The translations under genes and the position numbers were made by a program. A DNA stretch of 64,000 bases from Streptomyces sp. TBY4 (lineage in GTDB: Bacteria; Actinomycetota; Actinomycetes; Streptomycetales; Streptomycetaceae). Below are positions 25,271 through 33,298 of this stretch, piece by piece; position 1 is the first letter of the stretch, and every line of letters begins with the position of its first letter. The DNA is taken from contig NZ_JANAVF010000024.1 in NCBI RefSeq assembly GCF_024213195.1, positions 58,187 to 122,186 on the forward strand. Reading direction: 5' to 3'. Below the pieces are notes generated by a model that saw only the letters and a list, made by a program, of their open reading frames with translations, had not been told where the DNA came from and searched no databases.

Positions 25271-26472
25271 ACATCGCCTGGTCCGGATCCACCCGGCTGC
25301 TCATCGGCCCCGAGGGGCTCAGCGACTGGCTGGCGGACTTCGACGACGCCCACCCGGCAGGGGGGAGCCGTCCCGTCACCGCCCTGCTCCTCGACCCGGC
25401 CGTCGCGAACTCCCGCATCACCGCCCTGGTGACCGCGGAACTGGACCGGGCGGGACACACCACCCACACCATCGTCCCCGACGGAGACGGAGGCCCGGAC
25501 GAGATCCTCGCCCTGGCCCACGACACTGCCGGCGCCGGACTCGTCGCCGTCATCGGCGGCGGAGCCCTCCTGGACCGCGCCAAGCTCCTGTCCGTGGCCC
25601 ACGGGGACGAGCGGGCCCGCGCGGCCCTGCGCACCACCGGCCGCAGCGGACTGCTCACCCTGGACCCGCGCACCCGCCGCACCCGCCCGCTGCTCGCCGT
25701 ACCCACCACGGTCGGCACCGGATCCGAACTCAGCCGGGTCGCCTGCCTGCCGCACAACAGCGGCAAACGGCTCGTCATGGGCGACGCCCTCGCCCCCGAC
25801 GCGGCCCTGCTGGACCCGGCCGCCACCGAGACCCTGCCCGGCGAGCTGCTGATCGAAGGAGCCCTCGAAGCGGTCTTCCGCACGGTGGGCCCCTACGTCG
25901 GCAACCTCACCGACCGCGCCGTCGAGGACGCCCTCGCCCAGACCGCAGCCACCCAGCTGGTCCGCCTCGGCGGAGCACTGGCCCGGCAACTGGCCGACGG
26001 ACAGGCCCCCGACGCCACGCTGCGCACCGACCTGGCCCGGCTGAGCGGACTGACCCAGTCCACCTGGCTCTGCTACGGCAGGGACCTGTTCAGCACCGAG
26101 GGCTGGATGATCGCCAACGAACTCTCCAGCGCCCTGGGCATCCGCAAGATGACCGCCGTCGCGGCCATCCTGCCGGCCCTGTGGCGGGCCGTCCTCGCCG
26201 GCGACACCCGGCTCGGCTCCGCCGCCCGCCTGCGGGGGATCTGGGAACTGCTCCGCTCGGCAGACAGCAGCGGCGACCCGCTGCCCGCCGAGCCGGTGGC
26301 AGGGATCAGCGCCCTGATGAACCGCTGGGGCATCGTCCGCGACATCGCCGTCACCCCGCAGCTGCTCGACGCGGTGGCCCGCAGGACCGTACGGGCCTGG
26401 GGCGCCGGCCTCCCGATGCTCGGCGGGCTGCGCGCCGCCGACGTCAACGCCCTGCTCAGCGAAGCGGCCTGA
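25267..26472 (+). CDS. Daptide iron-containing alcohol dehydrogenase-like oxidase
   Basis: 401 residues, GTG 25267 overlapping the aminotransferase stop by 4 bp. Group III alcohol dehydrogenase features: GLVAVIGGGALLDRAKLLSVAHG (GGGSxxD-like NAD site), LLAVPTTVGTGSELSRVACLP (TTxGTGSE), and later HTVGPYVGNLTD and NELSSALGIRKMTAVAAILPAL. The usual histidine ligands (HGxxH) are not obvious: GIRKMTAVAAILP stands where HGxAxAxxLP is expected, so the metal site may differ from normal Fe-ADHs. Proposed step: oxidise the C-terminal Thr hydroxyl to the beta-keto acid, which decarboxylates. Followed by the precursor genes. Confidence 0.82.
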   Translation: MNIAWSGSTRLLIGPEGLSDWLADFDDAHPAGGSRPVTALLLDPAVANSRITALVTAELDRAGHTTHTIVPDGDGGPDEILALAHDTAGAGLVAVIGGGALLDRAKLLSVAHGDERARAALRTTGRSGLLTLDPRTRRTRPLLAVPTTVGTGSELSRVACLPHNSGKRLVMGDALAPDAALLDPAATETLPGELLIEGALEAVFRTVGPYVGNLTDRAVEDALAQTAATQLVRLGGALARQLADGQAPDATLRTDLARLSGLTQSTWLCYGRDLFSTEGWMIANELSSALGIRKMTAVAAILPALWRAVLAGDTRLGSAARLRGIWELLRSADSSGDPLPAEPVAGISALMNRWGIVRDIAVTPQLLDAVARRTVRAWGAGLPMLGGLRAADVNALLSEAA

Positions 26473-26560
26473 CCACCTGCGCCGCACCGCACCCACAGAC
26501 TTCCGCGCCGGCTCGGCGCGGGGACCGCACCACACCACCTCTCACGGAAGGAAAACCGTC

Positions 26561-26707
26561 ATGGACAACACGTTCGAGAACGTTGCCGCCGATGTGAACC
26601 ACCTGGAGCTCGGTCTGCAGGAGCTCGAGGTCATGGAGGCCCCGGGTTGGTGGACGACCGGTGGCGTCGTCGTCGGCATCTCCCTCGTCTCGGTGGTCAT
26701 GACCTGA
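26561..26707 (+). CDS. Daptide precursor peptide A1
   Basis: 48 residues from ATG 26561, GGAAGGAAAAC upstream. Leader contains VNHLELGLQELEVMEAPG; the C-terminal part is the hydrophobic GWWTTGGVVVGISLVSVVMT, ending in Thr as daptide precursors do. No Cys. Ser/Thr available for dehydration in the core are two Thr after WW, two Ser, and the terminal Thr. Differs from A2 only in the first about ten residues. The leader/core boundary is not known; cleavage near EAPG is a guess. Confidence 0.88.
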   Translation: MDNTFENVAADVNHLELGLQELEVMEAPGWWTTGGVVVGISLVSVVMT

Positions 26708-26722
26708 TCCGACCCGGATCAG
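26704..26722 (+). terminator. Small hairpin over the A1 stop codon
   Basis: CTGATCCG-ACC-CGGATCAG: 8-bp stem and 3-nt loop that includes the stop codon TGA (26705-26707). The same structure follows A2. Too short for strong termination; may protect the 3' end or moderate read-through. Confidence 0.5.
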
Positions 26723-26774
26723 TTCCACCGCTCCACCCCCCCTCGTACACCCACACACAGAGAAGGAGTCAGTC

Positions 26775-26921
26775 ATGAACGAGAAGTTCGAGGCCCCCGC
26801 GGCCGATGTGAACCACCTGGAGCTCGGTCTGCAGGAGCTCGAGGTCATGGAGGCCCCGGGTTGGTGGACCACCGGCGGTGTCGTCGTCGGCATCTCCCTC
26901 GTCTCGGTGGTCATGACCTGA
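26775..26921 (+). CDS. Daptide precursor peptide A2
   Basis: 48 residues from ATG 26775 with AGAAGGAGT upstream. N-terminus MNEKFEAPAADVNHLELGL, then identical to A1 through the hydrophobic core and terminal Thr. The core of A1 and A2 is the same, so the two genes give one product and probably serve gene dosage. The variable N-terminal ten residues are likely not recognised by the enzymes. Confidence 0.88.
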   Translation: MNEKFEAPAADVNHLELGLQELEVMEAPGWWTTGGVVVGISLVSVVMT

Positions 26922-26936
26922 TCCGACCCGGATCAG
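26918..26936 (+). terminator. Small hairpin over the A2 stop codon
   Basis: Same CTGATCCG-ACC-CGGATCAG element as after A1, again overlapping the TGA (26919-26921). Absent after A3 and A4. Confidence 0.5.
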
Positions 26937-26989
26937 TTCCACCCGCTTCACCGCACTCACTCACACACCACACACGAAGGAGAACAGCC

Positions 26990-27139
26990 ATGAGCGAGCA
27001 GAACTTCGACAACGCGGCGGTCGTCGCGCAGGACGGCCTGGAGCTGGGCCTGCAGGAGCTCGAGGTCCTCGAGGCCCCCGGTTTCTGGGAGGGCGTGTCC
27101 ATCGGCATCGCCATCTCCACGGTGACCATCGCCACCTGA
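26990..27139 (+). CDS. Daptide precursor peptide A3
   Basis: 49 residues from ATG 26990 (GAAGGAGAAC upstream). N-terminus MSEQNFDNAAVVAQDGLELG, leader motif LELGLQELEVLEAPG shared with A1/A2, core FWEGVSIGIAISTVTIAT ending in Thr. No Cys; two Ser and three Thr in the core. The aromatic after EAPG (FW versus WW) and the C-terminal Thr are conserved between the two families, so these are probable recognition or processing determinants. Confidence 0.88.
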   Translation: MSEQNFDNAAVVAQDGLELGLQELEVLEAPGFWEGVSIGIAISTVTIAT

Positions 27140-27200
27140 TCCACCCGCTTCACCCGCTTCACCGCACTCACCCACACACCACACACGAAGGAGAACAGCC

Positions 27201-27350
27201 ATGAGCGAGCAGATCCTCGACAACGCGGCGGTCGTCGCGCAGGACGGCCTGGAGCTGGGCCTGCAGGAGCTCGAGGTCCTCGAGGCCCCCGGTTTCTGGG
27301 AGGGCGTCTCGATCGGCATCGCCATCTCCACGGTGACCATCGCCACCTGA
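27201..27350 (+). CDS. Daptide precursor peptide A4
   Basis: 49 residues from ATG 27201 (GAAGGAGAAC upstream). Identical to A3 except residues 5-6 (IL for NF), so core and product are the same. Stop TGA 27348-27350. A strong hairpin follows 58 bp later before the transporter genes. Confidence 0.88.
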   Translation: MSEQILDNAAVVAQDGLELGLQELEVLEAPGFWEGVSIGIAISTVTIAT

Positions 27351-27407
27351 TCCCGCCCCGGCACCCCCGCTCGCAACTGAGCGGCGCCTGAAACGGATCG
27401 ATGCGGA

Positions 27408-27443
27408 CCGGGCCCGGCCGGGAAACCCCCGGCCGGGGCCCGG
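27408..27443 (+). terminator. Attenuator-like hairpin between precursors and transporter
   Basis: CCGGGCCCGGCCGGG (27408-27422), short AAACC loop, CCCGGCCGGGGCCCGG (27428-27443) with one bulged G. Placed after the precursor genes and before the ABC genes on the same strand, as partial terminators are in many RiPP operons to give precursor excess (function inferred). Confidence 0.6.
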
Positions 27444-27510
27444 CCCTCGGCACCACCGCTCGACCGAACCACCCACACACCCGGCACACCCCGGAAAGGA
27501 CGCGGCAGCG

Positions 27511-28305
27511 ATGAGCAGCAGCAGCGACCCGGCCGTCTCGCTGAACGGCCTCACCAAGACCTACAAGGGCCTGCGCGCCGTCGACGCACTGACCGTGGAC
27601 ATCCGCGCCGGCCGTGTCACCGGCCTCCTGGGCCGCAACGGCGCCGGCAAGACCACCACCCTGCGGATGCTGCTGGGGCTCGCCACCCCGACCGCCGGCA
27701 CCGCCACCATCCTCGGCAAGCCGTACGCCGAACTCCCCGACGCGGCCCACCGCATCGGCGTCAGCATGGACGGCATGGGCGGCGTCACCGGCGCCACCGT
27801 CCGCGGCGAACTGCGCATCTGGTGCACCGTGCTGGGCCTGCCCGCCGGCCGCGCCGACCAGGTCATGGAGTACACCGGCCTCGACTACGCCGCCGACCGC
27901 CCGGTCAAGGGCTGCTCCACCGGCATGCGCCAGCGCCTCGCCCTGGCCACCGCCCTGCTCGCCGACCCGGAGATCCTCATCCTCGACGAGCCGGCCAACG
28001 GCCTCGACCCGGACGGCATCCGCTGGCTGCGCGCCACCCTGCGCACCCTGGCCCTGGGCGGCCGCACCGTCATCGTCTCCAGCCACCAGCTCGCCGAGCT
28101 GGAGCAGACGGTCGACGACGTCGTGATCATGCAGCACTCCCTGCGCTACGCGGGCACCCTCGACGACCTCACCAGCGACGGCGCCGTCCGCCTGGAGGAG
28201 CGCTTCTTCGAGCTGGTCGACCCGGCCGCCACCGCCGTACCCGCCGCCGACCCGGCTCGCGCCGCAGGAACCCGTACCCCGGAAAGGAACTACTCCCGTG
28301 CGTAA
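27511..28305 (+). CDS. ABC transporter ATPase of the RiPP locus
   Basis: 264 residues, GGAAAGGA upstream of ATG 27511. Walker A GRNGAGKTTTLRMLL, Q-loop VSMDGMGGVTGATVRG, signature CSTGMRQRLALATALL (variant of LSGGQ, as in bacitracin/lantibiotic-type BcrA ATPases), Walker B ILILDEPANGLD, H-loop VIVSSHQLAELEQ. With the downstream permease (8-bp overlap) it forms a BcrAB-like exporter for the mature peptide or for self-immunity. Confidence 0.92.
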   Translation: MSSSSDPAVSLNGLTKTYKGLRAVDALTVDIRAGRVTGLLGRNGAGKTTTLRMLLGLATPTAGTATILGKPYAELPDAAHRIGVSMDGMGGVTGATVRGELRIWCTVLGLPAGRADQVMEYTGLDYAADRPVKGCSTGMRQRLALATALLADPEILILDEPANGLDPDGIRWLRATLRTLALGGRTVIVSSHQLAELEQTVDDVVIMQHSLRYAGTLDDLTSDGAVRLEERFFELVDPAATAVPAADPARAAGTRTPERNYSRA

Positions 28306-29038
28306 CCTCATCGCCGGCGAAACCCGGAAGGCCCTGACCGGCCGCGCCTGGTGGGCCCTGCCGCTCGCGGGAGCCTGGCTGTGCCTGATCACCACCTTCG
28401 GATACGTCTCCGGAGGCGAGAAGGCCATCGCCGACGGGTCCACCTCCCTGGCCGTCGGCCAGGACGTCGCCCGTTCCTGGATGATGATGTTCCTGCTGGC
28501 CGCCGTCTTCGGCGCCGTGCACGTCACCCGTGACTACGCCTCCGGCACCATGGTCCGCTCGGCGCTCCTGGCCGGCTCACGCTCCCGCCTCTTCGGCGCG
28601 AAGCTCGTCGTCGCCACCGCCGCCGGAGCCGCCTTCGGCCTGATCGCCGCCGCCCTCGGCGCCGTCAGCGTCTACCTCGGCCCGCTGCCCTTCGGCCTGG
28701 AGGCCGCCGCCGACGGCGAGACCGCGCTCATCCTGCTCGGCGTGTTCGCCTGCTGCACCCTGGCCGCCCCCTGGGGCGCCCTCATCGGCTGGATCGTCCG
28801 GAACCAGACCGGCGCCGTCGCCACCCTGATCGGCCTCACGCTCCTGGTGGACCCCGGGCTGCAGAGGCTGATCCCCGAGGCCGCCAAGTACCTGCTGACC
28901 ATCGCGATGAGCTCCGTCTACCGGGACGTGAAGCCGGACCTGCTCTCGCTGCCCTGGGCGTACGCGGTCATCGCCGCCTGGCTCGCCGCCGCCTTCGTCG
29001 CCGGCCGCCACCTCGTCCGCACCCGCGACATCGCCTAG
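28298..29038 (+). CDS. ABC-2 permease of the RiPP locus
   Basis: 246 residues, GTG 28298 within the ATPase gene end. Six likely membrane segments: AWWALPLAGAWLCLITTFGY, SWMMMFLLAAVFGAVHV, LVVATAAGAAFGLIAAALGAVSVYLG, ALILLGVFACCTLAAPWGALIGWIV, TGAVATLIGLTLLVDPGL and LPWAYAVIAAWLAAAFVAG. BcrB/NosY-like architecture. Partners the ATPase; exporter or immunity role inferred. Confidence 0.88.
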   Translation: MRNLIAGETRKALTGRAWWALPLAGAWLCLITTFGYVSGGEKAIADGSTSLAVGQDVARSWMMMFLLAAVFGAVHVTRDYASGTMVRSALLAGSRSRLFGAKLVVATAAGAAFGLIAAALGAVSVYLGPLPFGLEAAADGETALILLGVFACCTLAAPWGALIGWIVRNQTGAVATLIGLTLLVDPGLQRLIPEAAKYLLTIAMSSVYRDVKPDLLSLPWAYAVIAAWLAAAFVAGRHLVRTRDIA

Positions 29039-29120
29039 AGGTGCCCCGCAGATCCGGTCCGTCCGGCCCCGACCCACCGGACACGTCCTCATCGCCCCCT
29101 TGATCCGAGGTGCTTCCACC

Positions 29121-30764
29121 ATGCCCGCCAAAACCGCCTTCGCGCCCGATCTGGAGCGGCCCCGCACCGCCGACGACGTGGCCGTGCGCGAACCGCTCAC
29201 CGAAGACGCCCCCTGGGTGATCCAGCGCGGGGAGCACAAGCACTTCCGTACCGGCGAGGACCTCGCCCGCCTGGTCCGCCTCCTCGACGGAAGCCGCGAC
29301 CACGACCAGCTCGCCGCCGAACTCGGCTCCCCCTGGACCCCCGGCCACATCGGCCGCGCGGTCCGCAGCCTCGCCGACTCCGACCTCCTGGAGGACGGCC
29401 GGCCCGTCAAGAAGCCGGCCCGGATCCGCTTCGCGGGCCCGCTGACCATCCAGTTCACCCTGGTCAAGCCCGAGCGGATGCTGCGCCGCCTCGCCCCGCT
29501 GGTCCGCCCGCTCGGCCACCGCCTCGTCCTCGGCGCGGCCGCGGCCGTCGTCCTCCTGGGCGTCCTGGCCCTCGCCGCCTTCGGCGCCACCCTCGGCGAG
29601 GCGCTCTCCAGCCCGATGCCCCTGTGGGCGTACGCCTGCGTGATGCTCGGCGTGGTCGCCACCACCGCCGTCCACGAGATGGCCCACGGAGCGGTCCTCA
29701 CCCATCACGGCGGCACACCCAGCCGGATGGGCTTCATGCTCTTCTACATGTCGCCGGCGTTCTTCTGCGACGTCTCCGACGGCTGGCGGCTGCCCGGCAA
29801 GCACCAGCGCGTCCAGGTCGCCCTCGCCGGCATCGCCATCCAGGCCGTGGCCGCCGGGACCGCCGCCCTCGCGGCCCTCGCCGTCCCCGCCGGACCGGTC
29901 CGCGAGACCCTGCTGCTGGTGGGCCTCGTCAACTACATGGTCTGCCTGGTGAACCTGCTCCCGCTGGTCAAGCTCGACGGCTACCTCGCCCTCATGAGCC
30001 ACCTGGACATCTCCCACCTGCGGGAGAAGGCCATGACCGACGCCCGCAGGGCCATGGCCCGGGTCGTCTTCGGCGGCCGCGGCTACGAGCGCGAACTGCC
30101 CGGCCGCGGCTGGTCCGTCCCGTACGGCCTGGCCTGCCTGGTCTTCCCGCTGTACCTGGTCTCCAGCGCCCTGACCCTCTGGTCCGGGATCCTCCAGCGG
30201 CTCGGCATCGCCGGCTCCTGCATGATGGTCTGCGCCCTCGGCTACCTGCTGTGGCGCCTCGGCAAGGGCGCCGCCACCCTGGTCCGCGAAGCCGTGCGGG
30301 CCGGTGCCCGCCCCGCCCGCATCGCCGCCACGGGAGTGCTCGCCGCCGCCGGACTGGCCCTGGCCGCCACGCTCGTACAGATCCCCGCCACCGTCTCGGC
30401 CGGCTACACCACCGAACGCGACGGCAGCCTCAGCCTCCTCGTCCCCCGGGGCGGCGGCGGCTTCGACCTCACCGAGGGCACCACCGTCACCCTGCGCCGC
30501 TCCGGGCTCTTCTCCCGGCCGCAGACCGGCACCGCCACCCTCGGCGAACCCACCGGCCACGACGTGCTCGCCCCGGTCACCGCCATGCTCCCCGTCGCCA
30601 GTGACCGCCCCTGGCTGGAGATGAAGGCGTACCCGCTGCACCGCGTCACCGCCACCCCCGCGCCGAACGGCACGGACCGCACCGGCGTCGCCGAGGTCCG
30701 GGCGGGCCACCACCCGCTCTGGAAGTGGTTCGCCGTCTCCTACCTCGGCCCGCTGCTCCCCTGA
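29121..30764 (+). CDS. M50-type intramembrane metalloprotease of daptide clusters
   Basis: 547 residues from ATG 29121. N-terminal about 110 residues resemble a PqqD-like/winged-helix peptide-binding module (DAPWVIQRGEHKHFRTGEDLARLVRLLDG). Then membrane segments with the zinc protease motif HEMAH (in TTAVHEMAHGAVLTHHGG) and the third ligand in LVKLDGYLALMSHLD, as in site-2 proteases. C-terminal about 130 residues are an extracytoplasmic domain (LVPRGGGGFDLTEGTTVTLRR...). Annotated in other daptide loci as the intramembrane metalloprotease; likely trims the hydrophobic precursor in the membrane. Confidence 0.85.
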   Translation: MPAKTAFAPDLERPRTADDVAVREPLTEDAPWVIQRGEHKHFRTGEDLARLVRLLDGSRDHDQLAAELGSPWTPGHIGRAVRSLADSDLLEDGRPVKKPARIRFAGPLTIQFTLVKPERMLRRLAPLVRPLGHRLVLGAAAAVVLLGVLALAAFGATLGEALSSPMPLWAYACVMLGVVATTAVHEMAHGAVLTHHGGTPSRMGFMLFYMSPAFFCDVSDGWRLPGKHQRVQVALAGIAIQAVAAGTAALAALAVPAGPVRETLLLVGLVNYMVCLVNLLPLVKLDGYLALMSHLDISHLREKAMTDARRAMARVVFGGRGYERELPGRGWSVPYGLACLVFPLYLVSSALTLWSGILQRLGIAGSCMMVCALGYLLWRLGKGAATLVREAVRAGARPARIAATGVLAAAGLALAATLVQIPATVSAGYTTERDGSLSLLVPRGGGGFDLTEGTTVTLRRSGLFSRPQTGTATLGEPTGHDVLAPVTAMLPVASDRPWLEMKAYPLHRVTATPAPNGTDRTGVAEVRAGHHPLWKWFAVSYLGPLLP

Positions 30765-30796
30765 CTTCTCCCGTACGCCGCCCACGGAGGCCCGCC

Positions 30797-33268
30797 ATGT
30801 CCCTGCGACACGTTGCCCACTGCCCGCCCGGCACCCCCTTCTACGACCGTCCGGCCGCGATCACCGGCGCCGACGCCTTCCCGGCGGCCACCGCCGAGGC
30901 CCCCGCCGGGTGGACCCGTGAGCCGATGGGGGAGTGGACCGTCCTGACCCCGCCGGGACTCGAACTCCCCGGCCAGGGCTGGAAGATCCACGTATCGGCG
31001 ACCGAGCGGACGGCCCCCGAGGTCCTCGACATCGTGAGCGCGTACTGCACCTCCCGCTCCCTGCTCTTCAAGTTCCTCACCAGCCCCTCGATGCTGATGC
31101 TGCGCAACAGCAAGTACGGGGACCGGGGCAGCAGCGGCAAGTTCATCACCCTCTACCCCCGCGACGAGGCGGAGCTGGAGACCGTACTGACCGAGCTCGA
31201 CGCCCTCCTCGAAGGGCGCCCGGGACCGGCCGTCCTCAGCGACCTGCGCTGGGGCGCGGGCCCCCTGTACCTGCGCTACGGAGGCTTCAAGCTGAAGCTG
31301 GGCCCCGGCCCGAACGGCGCCCCCGTGCCCTGCATCGAGGACCCCGACGGCAACCTCGTCCCCGACGTGCGCGGCCCCTCCTTCCGCCCGCCGGCCTGGC
31401 TGGAACTGCCGCCGTGCGTCGTGCAGGCACTGGCCGAGCGGAGCCGCGGAGGCTCCCTCGGGGACTTCCCCTTCAAGATCACCCAGGCCCTGCACTTCTC
31501 CAACGGCGGCGGCGTCTACCGCGCCACCGACACCCGCGACGGACGCGAGGTCCTGGTCAAGGAGGGCCGCCCGCACGCCGGTCTCGACGACGCCGGGGCC
31601 GACGCCGTGGAGCGGCTGCGCCGCGAGCACGACGCGATGGCGGCCCTCGACGGACTGCCCTGGTTCCCGAAGGTCCTGGACTGGCGCCGCGGAGCCGAAC
31701 ACTGGTTCCTGACCCGGGAGTTCGTCGACGGCAACGCCCTGACCAAGGAGACCGCCGAGCGCAACCCGATGCTCCACCCGGTCACCGCCCGCGACACCGC
31801 CATGCCCGTGGCCGAGTACACCGCCTGGGCCCTGGACGTCCTCGACCGGATCGAGGCCGCCGTCGCCGCCATGCACGAACGCGGCCTGGTCTTCGGCGAC
31901 CTGCACCCCAACAACGTCCTGATCCGCCCCGACGGCACCGTCGCCTTCATCGACCTGGAGACCACCCTCCCCATCGAGGGCCACACCGGCCAGGCCATCG
32001 GCGCCCCCGGATTCTGCGCCCCCGCCGGCACCACCGGCACCGCCGTCGACCGTTACGCCCTGGGCTGCCTGCGGCTCAGCCTCTTCCTGCCGCTGACCCC
32101 GGTGATGTCCTTCAACCGCCGCCGCTCCGAGGACCTCCTCGCGCAGATCACCGCCTTCTTCCCGGTGCCCGAGGGATACGCCGACCAGGTGCGGGCCGAC
32201 CTCGGACACGCCCCGGCGCCCGCCGGCGGCCCGCTGGCCACCCCCGCACGCATCGCCACCGGCATCCTGACCTGCGCCACACCCGAGCGCACGGACCGCC
32301 TCTTCCCCGGCGACGCCGACCAGTTCCTGCACGGCGACGGCGGCCTCAACATCGCCAACGGCGCCGCCGGGGTGCTGTGGGCCCTGCGCGGAGCCGGCAT
32401 CGACGTCCCCGAGGCACACGTCGACTGGCTGGCGGACGCCGCCCGGGCCGTCACCGATCCGCGCCCCGGCCTCTACGACGGACTCGCCGGCATCGCCTGC
32501 GTCCTGCACGACTTCGGACGCTCCGACGAGGCCGCCGCCCTCCTCTACCGCGCCCACGGCCTGCTGCCCACCGCCACCCTGCGCGACGGCAGCCCCGACC
32601 GCAGCCTCTCCGGCGGCATCGCCGGCCTGGGCCTTGCCCTGCTGCACCTCGGCGAGGACACGGCCGCCCGCGAACTCGCCGCCGCCCTCGTCAACAGCCC
32701 CACCCTGGAAGAACGCCCCGGCCTGCTGCGCGGAGCCAGCGGCGAGGCCCTCTTCCTGCTCGCCGCCGGTCGGGACGACGCCGCGCGCGTGGCCCTCGTA
32801 CACGACCTGGAACTCTCCCGGCAGCCGCTGCCCACCCCCTGGCACCGGGTCCAGCTCGCCCACGGCGGAGCCGGGCAGGCCATCGCCGTGCACCACTACC
32901 TCGCCGCGCACCGGGACCCGTACCTCACGGCCGTCCACGACGCCCTGCTGACCGACCTCACCTCGCAGTTCCACCCGGCCTGCGGCCTGTTCACCGGCCG
33001 CGCCGGCGCGCTCGCCGCCCTGATCTGCACGGACGACGGCTCGGCGGCCACTGCCCGGGCTCTGGCCGAACTCCGGTCCGGCCTGGAACCGTTCGCGGTG
33101 GCCCACGAGAACGACCCGGACGCCACCGGCTTCCTCGGCGACCACCTGCTGCGCCTGTCCACGGACCTGGCCACCGGCTCCGCCGGGGTCCTGGCGGCGC
33201 TGACCGCGCCCCGCACGGCCGTCCTGCCCTACCTGCCCGCCCCGGCGCCGGTCCCGGCCGCCCGCTGA
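30797..33268 (+). CDS. lanKC: Class III lanthionine synthetase LanKC
   Basis: 823 residues, full LanKC length, CGGAGG upstream of ATG 30797. N-terminal lyase domain (1 to about 225): SLLFKFLTSPSMLMLRNSKYGDRGSSGKF, RWGAGPLYLRYGGFKLKLG. Kinase domain (about 235-500): EVLVKEGRPHAG (ATP lysine), ERGLVFGDLHPNNVLI (catalytic loop), VAFIDLETT (DFG equivalent), GAPGFCAP. C-terminal LanC-like barrel (about 535-823): GLYDGLAGIACVLHD, LSGGIAGLGLALLHLG, VQLAHGGAGQAIAVHHY, LFTGRAGALAALI. As in class III enzymes, the barrel lacks the Zn-binding Cys-His of class I/II (no WCYG/CHG). Phosphorylates then eliminates Ser/Thr. The local precursors have no Cys, so (methyl)lanthionine is not possible on them. Confidence 0.93.
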   Translation: MSLRHVAHCPPGTPFYDRPAAITGADAFPAATAEAPAGWTREPMGEWTVLTPPGLELPGQGWKIHVSATERTAPEVLDIVSAYCTSRSLLFKFLTSPSMLMLRNSKYGDRGSSGKFITLYPRDEAELETVLTELDALLEGRPGPAVLSDLRWGAGPLYLRYGGFKLKLGPGPNGAPVPCIEDPDGNLVPDVRGPSFRPPAWLELPPCVVQALAERSRGGSLGDFPFKITQALHFSNGGGVYRATDTRDGREVLVKEGRPHAGLDDAGADAVERLRREHDAMAALDGLPWFPKVLDWRRGAEHWFLTREFVDGNALTKETAERNPMLHPVTARDTAMPVAEYTAWALDVLDRIEAAVAAMHERGLVFGDLHPNNVLIRPDGTVAFIDLETTLPIEGHTGQAIGAPGFCAPAGTTGTAVDRYALGCLRLSLFLPLTPVMSFNRRRSEDLLAQITAFFPVPEGYADQVRADLGHAPAPAGGPLATPARIATGILTCATPERTDRLFPGDADQFLHGDGGLNIANGAAGVLWALRGAGIDVPEAHVDWLADAARAVTDPRPGLYDGLAGIACVLHDFGRSDEAAALLYRAHGLLPTATLRDGSPDRSLSGGIAGLGLALLHLGEDTAARELAAALVNSPTLEERPGLLRGASGEALFLLAAGRDDAARVALVHDLELSRQPLPTPWHRVQLAHGGAGQAIAVHHYLAAHRDPYLTAVHDALLTDLTSQFHPACGLFTGRAGALAALICTDDGSAATARALAELRSGLEPFAVAHENDPDATGFLGDHLLRLSTDLATGSAGVLAALTAPRTAVLPYLPAPAPVPAAR

Positions 33269-33298
33269 ACCCGAACCCACCCACGTACGGAGTCCCGT

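Larger units (their letters stand above)
26561..27350 (+). repeat. Tandem precursor-gene duplications
   Basis: A1 and A2 genes (26561-26707, 26775-26921) share nearly identical sequence from codon 11 to the stop and 3' hairpin; A3 and A4 (26990-27139, 27201-27350) are nearly identical, including 45 bp of 5' flank (TTCACCGCACTCAC through GAAGGAGAACAGCC). Spacers are 61-68 bp. Two rounds of tandem duplication after divergence of two core families explain this. Confidence 0.85.

Noticed and set aside
24031..26472. Single plus-strand frame of 813 codons spanning the aminotransferase and dehydrogenase genes
   Set aside because: Its first half is an Arg/Pro-rich shadow of the aminotransferase; only the part from 25267 is real coding sequence (the dehydrogenase).
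26561..26921. Classical lanthipeptide or labyrinthopeptin precursors
   Set aside because: No Cys and no S-x2-S-x(2-5)-C motif; conserved C-terminal Thr and LELGLQELE leader fit daptide-type precursors.
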